Shown here piece by piece: positions 1 through 6,785 of a stretch of 10,644 nucleotides of DNA. The notes below the pieces were generated by a model that worked only from the letters and a program-made list of their open reading frames with translations, did not search any database and had not been told where the DNA came from. Made by a program: the position numbers and the translations under genes. This DNA comes from CAZHSN01 sp964535125 (GTDB lineage Bacteria > Armatimonadota > HRBIN16): the NCBI GenBank assembly GCA_964535125.1, contig CAZHSN010000134.1:1-10644 (forward strand). Reading direction: 5' to 3'. Numbering within the stretch: position 1 is the first letter of the stretch; every line of letters begins with the position of its first letter.

Positions 1-376
1 CCGGGATGAGCGAGTCGGCAAGCTCACGCTGCGGCGGAACATCCTGTGGAATACGCGCACGCAGTATATCTACTCCCTTTACCCTTGGAGAGAAGATACG
101 CTTCAGGAGTCCGATGAGAACTTCTGGGACCTGCCGATGGAGCAGGCGCGAATGGAGCGTGATTGGGCGCCGATCGACTGGGCGACCTGGCGCGGGATCC
201 AGAATGGCCGTTACGATACGGTCACCCGGTTTGCCCAAGTCCCTCTGAGAGATCCCGCCAACGGAGATTACAGACTGCAGCCAGACTCAGCAGCTTGGAA
301 AGGCGGACTTACGGGCGCGGACGTGCGCAACGGTGGATGCCGGCCCGAGCTGCTGGCGCCTGCCTGGCAACGGTAA
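1..376 (+). CDS. C-terminal end of a right-handed parallel beta-helix protein (5' end outside window)
   Basis: The open frame enters from the left edge (first full codon at position 2) and ends at TAA 374-376, leaving 124 residues. The readable part runs NILWNTRTQYIY, then a tryptophan-rich stretch, then LRDPANGDYRLQPDSAAW. This last segment matches the closing rung of secreted parallel beta-helix proteins (pectate-lyase-like or NosD-like), which commonly end with DP.F.DP.NGDYRL.PDSPA. Such proteins are usually polysaccharide lyases, epimerases or glycan-binding proteins. The catalytic part and any signal peptide lie outside the window, so activity cannot be assigned. The next gene follows 12 nt later in the same reading frame and encodes an alginate-lyase-family protein, which fits a polysaccharide-degradation context. 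The beta-helix call rests on the C-terminal motif only. Confidence 0.6.
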   Translation, partial: RDERVGKLTLRRNILWNTRTQYIYSLYPWREDTLQESDENFWDLPMEQARMERDWAPIDWATWRGIQNGRYDTVTRFAQVPLRDPANGDYRLQPDSAAWKGGLTGADVRNGGCRPELLAPAWQR

Positions 377-380
377 GGAG
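374..380 (+). promoter_or_regulatory. Ribosome binding site fixing the lyase start at ATG 389
   Basis: TAAGGAG overlaps the stop codon of the upstream beta-helix gene and lies 8 nt before ATG 389. Two in-frame GTG codons at 380 and 383 are longer alternatives but touch the Shine-Dalgarno sequence, so they are poor start choices. Confidence 0.7.
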
Positions 381-388
381 TGGTGCAG

Positions 389-1573
389 ATGAAAGAGCTA
401 TGGTTCACCTCGGACGGTCCCGTGCTGCCGGAGCAGCTTACGTGGTTCGAACGCCGCGCGCTCATGATTGGGCGGTACCGGCTGCAGCGGGGTGATGCCA
501 ATGTGCAGGCCGGCTTGCAAACACTGCTTGCCGAGGCGGACCACTGGATGACACAGGGGCCATGGTCCGTAACATACAAGCAGGACCTTGCGCCAACAAA
601 AGATCCGCATGATTACGTCAGCCAGTCACCCTACTTCTGGCCCAATCCTATCACCAAAAAGCCGTACATACCGCGCGATGGCCGCGTGAACCCCGAGCGC
701 GACAAGCTGGACAGTATCCCGATGAGCCAGATGTGTCAGGCGGCGCAGACGTTGGCCCTGGCCTGGTGGTTCACCGGTCAAGAACGTTATGCCGAGCGCG
801 CCGCGTTGGTGTTGCGCACCTGGTATGTGGATCCCGCCACCCGGATGAACCCGCACATGCGGTTCGCGCAGCGCGTACCGGGTCTGTTAGCTGGCGCCTG
901 GTGGGGCATCATCGAGTCGCATCTGATGGTCTGGATCCCGGACTGTGTGGCTATGATGCAGGGTTGGTCCGGGTGGACGCAGCATGACACCGCCGTCATG
1001 CAGCGTTGGTTCGGCGACATGGCCCGCTGGCTGCTGACCAGCCGGGCCGGACGCATGGAAGCGCGCATGGAGAACAACCATGGAACCTGGTATGACGTGC
1101 AGGTGGCCTCTTTTTCATTGTTTGCGGGTGACACAGAACAGGGGCAGCGGGTCATCATGAGTGCGCGGCGACGCCTGGTTCAACAGCTGCGTGCGGACGG
1201 CAGCCAGCCGCATGAGCTGGCGAGGACTCTGCCCACTCACTACTGCCTGTTTAACCTGAAGGCATGGGTCGCCTTGGCTCGGGTTGGCGAAACCTTAGGA
1301 GACGACCTGTGGCGTTGGCGGGATGCTCGCGGGGTAGGGCTTCCCCGAGCTTTGGAATGGCTGGAGCCGATACTCACCGGTGCACGTAAACCACCCAAAC
1401 GGGACCTGCGGCCGCACAGCGCGTTCGACCCGGCGTTGATCTGGCGCCGCGCCGCACGGGCGTATCATGCGGAGCGGTACGAAGCGATGATCACCCAGTT
1501 CCGACCGGAAACGGCTCCGGAAATGCTGCGGCGCCTGGATCTGCTCGAACCATTGGTGTTCGGTCGGGTGTAG
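389..1573 (+). CDS. Alginate-lyase superfamily protein (PF05426-like), probable uronate polysaccharide lyase
   Basis: The 394-residue protein matches the all-alpha alginate_lyase superfamily (PL5 and the related PL38-type proteins). These cleave uronic-acid-containing polymers by beta-elimination. Visible signatures, numbered from ATG 389, are HDYVSQSPYFWPNP near 74-87, a PYIPRDGRVNPE segment near 92-103, ENNHGTWYDVQ near 228-238, and QPHELAR followed by THYCLFNL near 273-290. The Asn-His pair at 230-231 and the downstream Arg and His-Tyr are where the family keeps its catalytic and charge-neutralising residues. The length covers a complete catalytic domain. The N-terminus (MKELWFTSDG) shows no signal peptide, and the upstream stop codon at 374-376 in the same frame rules out a longer start. 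It may therefore act inside the cell on imported oligomers, or depend on an unusual route out. Family assignment is firm; the substrate (alginate, glucuronan or other) is not. Confidence 0.83.
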   Translation: MKELWFTSDGPVLPEQLTWFERRALMIGRYRLQRGDANVQAGLQTLLAEADHWMTQGPWSVTYKQDLAPTKDPHDYVSQSPYFWPNPITKKPYIPRDGRVNPERDKLDSIPMSQMCQAAQTLALAWWFTGQERYAERAALVLRTWYVDPATRMNPHMRFAQRVPGLLAGAWWGIIESHLMVWIPDCVAMMQGWSGWTQHDTAVMQRWFGDMARWLLTSRAGRMEARMENNHGTWYDVQVASFSLFAGDTEQGQRVIMSARRRLVQQLRADGSQPHELARTLPTHYCLFNLKAWVALARVGETLGDDLWRWRDARGVGLPRALEWLEPILTGARKPPKRDLRPHSAFDPALIWRRAARAYHAERYEAMITQFRPETAPEMLRRLDLLEPLVFGRV

Positions 1574-1601
1574 ACAGGTTCTGTGTCGGAACACACTGCG
1601 C

Positions 1602-1608
1602 AAGGAGG
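1602..1608 (+). promoter_or_regulatory. Ribosome binding site fixing the glycosidase start at ATG 1616
   Basis: AAGGAGG lies 7 nt before ATG 1616. The nearer ATG at 1610 is only 1 nt away, and GTG 1583 lies upstream of the site. ATG 1616 also places a standard signal peptide at the extreme N-terminus. Confidence 0.75.
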
Positions 1609-1615
1609 TATGTAC

Positions 1616-2830
1616 ATGGTGTTTTGGTGTATGGTGGCGCTCTGCGCCATCGCGGCGGTGGCGCCGGTGAGCGCTGATCAACCGGTGCGTTGGCAGCAGA
1701 ATGAGTTCGCCATCGGTCTGTGGGTAGACCCACCGATAGACGAAAAGGCCGATGCCCGTTACAAAGAGCTGGCGGCTGCCGGGTTTAACACCGTCATTGG
1801 CGGTTTTGGCGGGGATGCCGCGCGTGTGCTTCAACTGGCGGCGAAGCACCGTATGGGGGCTATTGTACACCGCCCAAAAGGCGAAGTAAAGACCTGGCCC
1901 AAGGGCAAAGCGTTGATCGGATACAGCCTGAGAGACGAACCATCGGCTGCCGAATTTCCTGCGCTGCGCAAGCTGGCCGATGAGATCCGCCGCGAGCGTC
2001 CGGGCGTATTAGCTTACATCAACCTGCTGCCCACGTATGCGAACTCCGGGATGCTGGGCACGCCTACATACGAAGAGCATGTACGCCGGTTTGTGGATGA
2101 GGTGAATCCGGACCTGCTTTGCTTTGACCACTATCCCATCTTTTTACCGGATGGCGATGGGCGAGATGGGTATTGCGCAAACTTGGAGGTCTTCCGCCGG
2201 GAGTCACTGCGTGCCGGTGTGCCGTACTGGAACTTCTTTAACTCCATGCCGTATGGTCCGCACACAGATCCGACCGAGGCGCAACTGCGATGGCAGGTAT
2301 TCGCCTCCATGGCATATGGGGCCAAAGGCGTGCTGTACTTCTGCTATTACACCCCGGCCGGGGGTGAGTTCCCGAAAGGCGGCGCGATTATCGGTCGTGA
2401 CGATCTGCCCACGCGCCACTATGACCACGCGGTGCGGCTAAACCGGCGCATCCGATCCTTAGGACCGTACCTGGTAAGCGCCGCCAGCACTGGGGTATAC
2501 CGCGTGAAAGGCGATGCAGATGAGTCGGTTGCCCGTGAGATCGGTGTGCGGTCCCTCAAGCGTGGAGAGAGCGTGGATCCGCAACTTGATCTGCTGGTCG
2601 GCGGCTTCCAGTTGGCTGACGGCCGCCGCGCGGTTTTACTGATGAATTACCGATATGCGCTGAGCGCCTGGCCAACTGTGGGATTCGATGTGCCGGTTGA
2701 GTCGGTGCTGGAAGTGGATCAGAAGACCGGTAAGCTGGCTCCTGTGCGGGATGACAGCCCCGATCTACCCGGCCTGCAGGTCGGTCTGGAGGATGGCGAG
2801 GGTAGATTGTTCGTGCTGCCGGCCAGGTAG
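1616..2830 (+). CDS. Secreted TIM-barrel glycoside hydrolase-like protein (GH42/clan-A resemblance)
   Basis: The 404-residue protein begins with a signal peptide (hydrophobic residues 3-18, likely cleavage after VSA at 20), so it is exported. Residues about 30-285 look like a (beta/alpha)8 barrel: FAIGLWVDPP (31-40), AAAGFNTVIGGF (53-64), LIGYSLRDEP (100-109), FDHYPIF (170-176), VPYWNFFNS (202-210) and AYGAKGVLYFCYYTP (233-247). Glu108 in the RDEP motif, at the end of a predicted strand, is a good candidate acid/base. No second carboxylate can be fixed by eye. Residues about 286-404 resemble the C-terminal beta-sandwich of such enzymes. It is separated from the lyase gene by 42 nt and likely shares its transcript. 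The fold call is reasonably sure. Family and substrate are not: the pattern recalls poorly characterised, GH42-like proteins common in Bacteroidota and planctomycete-type genomes. Confidence 0.65.
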   Translation: MVFWCMVALCAIAAVAPVSADQPVRWQQNEFAIGLWVDPPIDEKADARYKELAAAGFNTVIGGFGGDAARVLQLAAKHRMGAIVHRPKGEVKTWPKGKALIGYSLRDEPSAAEFPALRKLADEIRRERPGVLAYINLLPTYANSGMLGTPTYEEHVRRFVDEVNPDLLCFDHYPIFLPDGDGRDGYCANLEVFRRESLRAGVPYWNFFNSMPYGPHTDPTEAQLRWQVFASMAYGAKGVLYFCYYTPAGGEFPKGGAIIGRDDLPTRHYDHAVRLNRRIRSLGPYLVSAASTGVYRVKGDADESVAREIGVRSLKRGESVDPQLDLLVGGFQLADGRRAVLLMNYRYALSAWPTVGFDVPVESVLEVDQKTGKLAPVRDDSPDLPGLQVGLEDGEGRLFVLPAR

Positions 2831-2840
2831 TGGCCTGGTG

Positions 2841-2877
2841 GGTTGGGCTGGGCTTGTCGTGCGGGGCCAGCCCAACC
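2841..2877. terminator. Shared hairpin between convergent operons (putative bidirectional terminator)
   Basis: GGTTGGGCTGG (2841-2851) and its exact reverse complement CCAGCCCAACC (2867-2877) form a perfect 11-bp stem around a 15-nt loop. The stem starts 10 nt after the glycosidase stop and ends 3 nt from the stop of the opposing histidine kinase gene, so it is placed to end both transcripts. Neither strand has a T-run after the stem, so classical intrinsic termination is not assured. It may act as an RNA 3'-end stabiliser or a block to convergent transcription. Confidence 0.6.
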
Positions 2878-2880
2878 GTA

Positions 2881-4080
2881 TTATCTGTTGGGGGCGAGTG
2901 GCAAGGTGATGGTGAATGTACTGCCTTGGCCTGGTATGCTGTGCACGCTCAATTCACCGCCGTGCTCTTGTACCACCCGCTTAGCGATCGCCAACCCCAG
3001 CCCGCTGTTCTTTTCACCGCCCTGCGGCCGAACCGAGGTGCGCTCGAAGGCGTTGAACAACAGGTGTTGCTCCGCTTCCGGGATACCAGGACCGGAATCG
3101 GTCACATCAATCCGGACTTTGTTGTCCTCTTGTTTGAGGAGGACATCCACACGAGCGCCGTCAGGTGAGAATTTGATGGCGTTTCCAATCAGATTGCCCA
3201 CGGCTTGCGTGAGTCGGGTTCGATCGACGTCGGTGATGATCGCCTGCTCGGGTAACTGAATGCCTATTTCGATTGATCGCCGTTTGGCGATGGGGCGGTG
3301 AAGATTGACTTGGTCGCGGATCAGTTCGCCCAGGTCCACCGGCTCCTTCATTAATGTCAGCCGGCCGGACTCGATGACGCTGACATCCAGCAGATCATGT
3401 ACCAAATCTGACATGTAGGCCGCCGAGCGGTGCATGACCTCAAGAAACTCCCGGTGCTCATCCGTCAGCGACACGCCGAGGTCATCCAGCAGGAACCGCG
3501 TGAAGGATCGGATCGCCACGATGGGGCTGCGCAAGTCATGTGCCGCCATCCCGAGAAACCGGTTCATCTGTTCGTTAGTTCGCTCGAGTTCCTGGTTCTG
3601 GCGAGCCAGTTGCCGCTGCACGGCGGTCAACTCGTTGTTCAGACGGCTGATTTCATCGAACATGCTGGTTTCGGTATTGTCATCCGACCTCGCGCGGGCC
3701 GAGCGTCGGGCCGCTTCGCGCAACGCGTTGGCCTGCTCGTTGTTCATCCGCATGACCTCTTCCGCCATGGTCAGAAGCTCAGTGTCGGTGTTGCCTCCCA
3801 CGATCATTACGCCAAACGGGGTAGCTGTGGCCGCGAAATGGATGATGCGGATCGACTGAGGCGTCTCAATCGGCAATTCCCATCCATACGTCGCTCCCTC
3901 ACGTCGGGCGCTGGTGAGAAAATCAAGTGCTTTGGAGAAGGCATCTCGGGACACGCAGGCGGTGAAGGCCACACCCGGACTGAACACGCGCTCCAGTCCC
4001 ATTGAGTCGTTAATGACGCGCTCAATACGGCCCAGAACGTCGCACTCCAGAGCGATACCTGGATGGGGTCCCGCGCTCAT
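2881..4080 (-). CDS. Soluble sensor histidine kinase with PAS-like N-terminal domain
   Basis: The 399-residue protein has no transmembrane segment or signal peptide, so it senses in the cytoplasm. Residues about 8-98 have PAS-like features (DVLGRIERV; FLTSARREGATYGWEL; ATATPFGVMIVGG), with no recognisable cofactor motif. A coiled coil covers about 105-172. The dimerisation/phosphoacceptor helix has FLGMAAHDLRSPI (175-187) with His181 as the predicted phosphorylation site. The ATPase domain carries an N-box (NLIGNAIKFSP, 296-306), G1 (DSGPGIP, 328-334), F-box (FNAFERT, 342-348) and G2 (GLGLAIAK, 360-367). All catalytic motifs look intact. Its ATG overlaps the stop of the upstream B12-binding gene (ATGA, 4080-4077), which indicates translational coupling and probably a working partnership. 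No response regulator is in the window, so the phosphate acceptor must be encoded elsewhere. Confidence 0.93.
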   Translation of the reverse strand: MSAGPHPGIALECDVLGRIERVINDSMGLERVFSPGVAFTACVSRDAFSKALDFLTSARREGATYGWELPIETPQSIRIIHFAATATPFGVMIVGGNTDTELLTMAEEVMRMNNEQANALREAARRSARARSDDNTETSMFDEISRLNNELTAVQRQLARQNQELERTNEQMNRFLGMAAHDLRSPIVAIRSFTRFLLDDLGVSLTDEHREFLEVMHRSAAYMSDLVHDLLDVSVIESGRLTLMKEPVDLGELIRDQVNLHRPIAKRRSIEIGIQLPEQAIITDVDRTRLTQAVGNLIGNAIKFSPDGARVDVLLKQEDNKVRIDVTDSGPGIPEAEQHLLFNAFERTSVRPQGGEKNSGLGLAIAKRVVQEHGGELSVHSIPGQGSTFTITLPLAPNR

Positions 4081-5141
4081 GCCGCGCCTCTGGCCACCAG
4101 TTTATGCGCCTCTTGAATCGCCATGTCCGCGTCCGGGCCGTAACCATCCGCTCCCACCGATTGCCAAAGCTGTGGCGATGTGTTGAACGGATATCCTCCG
4201 ACCATGATGGGGACAGCCGACAGTTGCGGGTCACTGCGCAGCGCCTTGATGATGGATCGCAACCGTGTGATGTGGAAGGTCATGGTGGCGCTGAGGGCGA
4301 TCAAGTGCGGCTGATGCTGCTGTGCTGCCTGAACCACCGCGAGCGGCGGTGTGTTGGCGCCTACGTAGTACGTATCCCATCCGTCCAGTTCAAAGAAGTC
4401 GGCCACCATCCGAATTCCCAGTTCGTGCAGTTCCCCGCTGGTGCAAGCGGCCAACATCCTCAACCCGTTACGGGGCGAGTTAAACACAAGCGGGTACAGA
4501 CGTGCGATGATGAGCTGCGTGGCTGCCGTGCAGTAGTGTTCCTGTGCGACAGTGACTTCATTCCGTTGCCAGAGCTGGCCGATACGCCGCTGCGTGGGCT
4601 GGAATACGGTCAGGTACAGATCCCGGATGGTGGCGCCGCGTCGCATCTCATCATCGATCAGCAAGGCGGCGTCATGGCGGCGTCCCGTCAACAGCAGCCG
4701 CAGGTATTGCTCTGCCAAGTCAGAGAGGCGTTCGTGTTCGTTGGCTTGGGAAGAGATGGCGTGCGTCTTCTGGTCATGCTCGGCACTCATTAAGAACTGG
4801 GACAGCAGTTCCACGTGTTCAGGAGCCAGATGGCGCTCCGCTGCTGTTCTCATAGCGGTCAGAATGTCCAGAATGGACCGTCCTTCGAAACCGATACTGT
4901 CGAACAGTTCCCGAGCCCATCTCATGTAGTCCTGGAACAGTGCGGGATCGTTCGCTTCGACGGCTTCGGACAGGTATGAAAAGTGGTATTCGCAGTCCTG
5001 CAGGCACCGTTCGGTACCCAAGGCTCCGTGCCGTTCCATCAAGCCAGGAATACGCTGGTAGTGCCACATGGCGGTACTCTCGGACAACTGGGGCAGTCGA
5101 GTTCGGATCGCGTTGGCAGCTTCCTGATTCAGGCGACTCAT
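4077..5141 (-). CDS. Stand-alone cobalamin-binding sensor protein with CarH/LitR-type W-x9-EH motif
   Basis: The 354-residue protein has three parts. Residues 1 to about 135 form a helical N-terminal region of unknown role (YHFSYLSEAVEANDPALF near 52-69). Residues about 140-222 match the four-helix B12-binding_2 cap. There, GQLWQRNEV is followed by VAQEHYCTAATQ, giving Trp191-x9-Glu201-His202. Residues about 226-350 match the B12-binding Rossmann domain, with ELHELG (237-242; His239 as likely lower axial ligand), SAT (284-286) and VGG (314-316). In CarH-type proteins W-x9-EH packs over adenosylcobalamin, and light breaks the Co-C bond. Here the MerR-type DNA-binding domain is missing, so output must pass to a partner, most simply the coupled histidine kinase. 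ATG 5141 has GAGGAGG 5 nt upstream. Cobalamin binding is well supported; light sensing is inferred, and methyl- or AdoCbl level sensing is an alternative. Confidence 0.87.
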   Translation of the reverse strand: MSRLNQEAANAIRTRLPQLSESTAMWHYQRIPGLMERHGALGTERCLQDCEYHFSYLSEAVEANDPALFQDYMRWARELFDSIGFEGRSILDILTAMRTAAERHLAPEHVELLSQFLMSAEHDQKTHAISSQANEHERLSDLAEQYLRLLLTGRRHDAALLIDDEMRRGATIRDLYLTVFQPTQRRIGQLWQRNEVTVAQEHYCTAATQLIIARLYPLVFNSPRNGLRMLAACTSGELHELGIRMVADFFELDGWDTYYVGANTPPLAVVQAAQQHQPHLIALSATMTFHITRLRSIIKALRSDPQLSAVPIMVGGYPFNTSPQLWQSVGADGYGPDADMAIQEAHKLVARGAA

Positions 5142-5146
5142 ACCAT

Positions 5147-5153
5147 CCTCCTC
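5147..5153 (-). promoter_or_regulatory. Strong ribosome binding site of the B12-binding gene
   Basis: Read on the minus strand, GAGGAGG lies 5 nt before ATG 5141 and supports that start. Confidence 0.7.
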
Positions 5154-5188
5154 GTAAACCGTAATGAAGCGTACTGATACTCATTTGC

Positions 5189-5216
5189 ATTATCGCACAC
5201 CATCACCCTGATTGAA
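5189..5216 (-). promoter_or_regulatory. Possible sigma70-type promoter for the B12-protein/histidine-kinase operon
   Basis: On the minus strand GATAAT (5194-5189) matches the -10 consensus at five of six positions. It is preceded at 16 nt by TTCAAT (5216-5211), a weak -35 with three matches. Transcription would begin near 5182 and give a leader of about 40 nt before ATG 5141. In the rest of the 5142-5303 gap I found no convincing promoter for the divergent GH172 operon, although one must lie there or overlap this one. Confidence 0.35.
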
Positions 5217-5291
5217 CCACTCATAGTAGTATTGCGTGTTTCAGGCTGCAGGTGCATACGCTCTGAGTGGCGAACAGGATACTCACTCTCT

Positions 5292-5296
5292 GGAGG
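5292..5296 (+). promoter_or_regulatory. Ribosome binding site supporting a TTG start for the first GH172 gene
   Basis: GGAGG lies 7 nt before TTG 5304. No ATG or GTG is available near this site in frame, and translation from TTG 5304 opens directly with a textbook signal peptide. A start further upstream would put about 24 unrelated residues before it. Confidence 0.65.
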
Positions 5297-5303
5297 TGCT
5301 ATT

Positions 5304-6785
5304 TTGCGAATCTGGTTCTGGTTTACCGCAGTGTGCTCGGTCGCTGCGGCATCTGTGAGCGTGGCGCAAGCGCCGCTTCCCATGCTGAATGGTCTGCCTG
5401 AACTTAAAGACTATACCGCTCAGCGCTCCAGCAGCGCCGATCCCAACTGGCAGAACGGAAACGGTGACGCGCGGCCGATAGCGCCCGGTCAGACACTGAC
5501 ACTGGCCGACTTGAAAGGGCCCGGCCGGATCACCCACATCTGGTTTACGATCGCCAGCAACGAGCGGTTTTACGGCCGTAAACTGGTATTGCGCATGTAC
5601 TGGGATGGCGAACGCACCCCCAGTGTCGATGTGCCCGTGAACGACTTCTTCAGCCAAGGGCATGGTCTGGACATGAACGTGAACAGTCTGCCGTTCCGTG
5701 TCACCGCTGACGGCCGGGCGCGTAACTGTTACTTTGTGATGCCATTCCGCAAGAGCGCTCGGATCACCATGACCAATGAGGGTGACGAGCCCTGTCACGC
5801 CTTGTACTGGTACATCGATTGGCAGAAGGTGAAGCGTCTACCTGCCCGTACGGCGACGTTCCACGCCCAGTACCGCCAGCAGTTTCCTTGCGTGAAGGGT
5901 GAGGACTACACCATATTGGAGGCCGTCGGCGAGGGACACTTCGTGGGCTGCATGCTCTCCATTCGCCAGCGTACTGACAGCTGGTGGGGAGAAGGCGATG
6001 ACTTCTTCTACATTGATGGCGAAGAGGTGCCCAGTCTGAAGGGTACAGGTACCGAAGACTACTTCTGTGACGCGTGGGGCCTTCGTCAGCAGGACGGCCT
6101 GTTCTATGGAGCGCCCCTGGTCGAGGGCATGCTGACCGGTGATCGCACCACGGCCTATCGGTTCCATATTCCCGATCCGGTGCCGTTCAAAAAGAGCCTG
6201 CGCATGACAATAGAACACAAGGGTGTGAAGTTTCTGGAAGGCGGACAGATCGACGGCTTTGCAGAACGTTTCGATGACTACAGCAGCGTCGCCTACTGGT
6301 ACCAGTTGGAGCCGCATGCGCCATTCCCCATGCTGCCAAAGGTTTCGGAGCGGCTCCCTCCGATGCGCAACGCACGCCTGATTGAGGGCGAGTCACTCTT
6401 GGATCAAGCGGTAACCGTGGGGCCTTCGCCCACGCGCCAGGAGGGTGCATGGAACGGCGGAGCGCAACTTTGGTTCCTGCCGCGTGAGTTGCCCGCGAGT
6501 ATAGAGATTCCGTTTACGGTGCCTGAAGACGGGCAGTACCGGCTTTCTCTCGCACTGACCCGTTCATGGGACTATGGGACCTACCGCCTGTCGCTCAACG
6601 GCGAGATCATCCGCAGGTCCATTGATCTGTATGCCCCATCGGTGACGAACCAGAACCTCCGACTGGCGGCACGGCCACTCAAGGCGGGCCGACATGTACT
6701 CACGTTTGAATGTATCGGCCACAACCCCATGTCAGACGGGTACCTTTTGGGGTTGGACTATATCGAAATGGAGTCCATAGAATGA
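5304..6785 (+). CDS. Secreted GH172 (DUF2961) glycoside hydrolase, copy 1
   Basis: From TTG 5304 the protein has 493 residues. A signal peptide (MRIWFWFTAVCSVAAASVSV, cleavage after AQA at 23) shows export. Residues about 24-350 are a full DUF2961/GH172 jelly-roll catalytic domain: GPGRITHIWFTI (72-83), MYWDG (98-102), PVNDFF (111-116), RNCYFVMPF (140-148), WWGEGDDFFYIDGE (227-240) and GTGTEDYF (247-254). Characterised GH172 members are alpha-D-fructofuranosidases or difructose-anhydride hydrolases and exo-D-arabinofuranosidases. Glu230 and Glu251 are 21 residues apart, the same spacing as the two catalytic glutamates I recall for the fructofuranosidase, so the enzyme is probably active. Residues about 352-493 form a beta-sandwich, CBM-like tail (FTVPEDGQYRLSLALTRSWD; HVLTFECIG). 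It heads a four-gene operon and overlaps the next gene by ATGA. Family is sure; the sugar is unknown. Confidence 0.9.
   Translation: MRIWFWFTAVCSVAAASVSVAQAPLPMLNGLPELKDYTAQRSSSADPNWQNGNGDARPIAPGQTLTLADLKGPGRITHIWFTIASNERFYGRKLVLRMYWDGERTPSVDVPVNDFFSQGHGLDMNVNSLPFRVTADGRARNCYFVMPFRKSARITMTNEGDEPCHALYWYIDWQKVKRLPARTATFHAQYRQQFPCVKGEDYTILEAVGEGHFVGCMLSIRQRTDSWWGEGDDFFYIDGEEVPSLKGTGTEDYFCDAWGLRQQDGLFYGAPLVEGMLTGDRTTAYRFHIPDPVPFKKSLRMTIEHKGVKFLEGGQIDGFAERFDDYSSVAYWYQLEPHAPFPMLPKVSERLPPMRNARLIEGESLLDQAVTVGPSPTRQEGAWNGGAQLWFLPRELPASIEIPFTVPEDGQYRLSLALTRSWDYGTYRLSLNGEIIRRSIDLYAPSVTNQNLRLAARPLKAGRHVLTFECIGHNPMSDGYLLGLDYIEMESIE

Noticed and set aside
1295..1870. Minus-strand open frame of 191 codons across the lyase/glycosidase junction
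   Set aside because: It is antisense to the end of the lyase and the signal-peptide start of the next gene, with no domain and no credible ribosome binding site.
3430..4005. Plus-strand open frame of 191 codons opposite the histidine kinase
   Set aside because: It is fully antisense to a kinase with intact catalytic motifs, has no recognisable domain or ribosome binding site, and is a codon-bias shadow.
4104..4793. Plus-strand open frame of 229 codons opposite the B12-binding gene
   Set aside because: The opposite strand encodes a clear B12-binding protein, and this frame reads as unstructured low-motif sequence.
5217..5270. Seven-bp inverted repeat CCACTCA (5217-5223) and TGAGTGG (5264-5270) in the divergent gap
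   Set aside because: A 7-bp match across 160 bp is expected by chance about once; arms are 40 nt apart and do not extend.
5176..5285. Direct repeat GATACTCA at 5176-5183 and 5278-5285
   Set aside because: Only two 8-bp copies about 100 bp apart and no further copies; too weak to call an operator.
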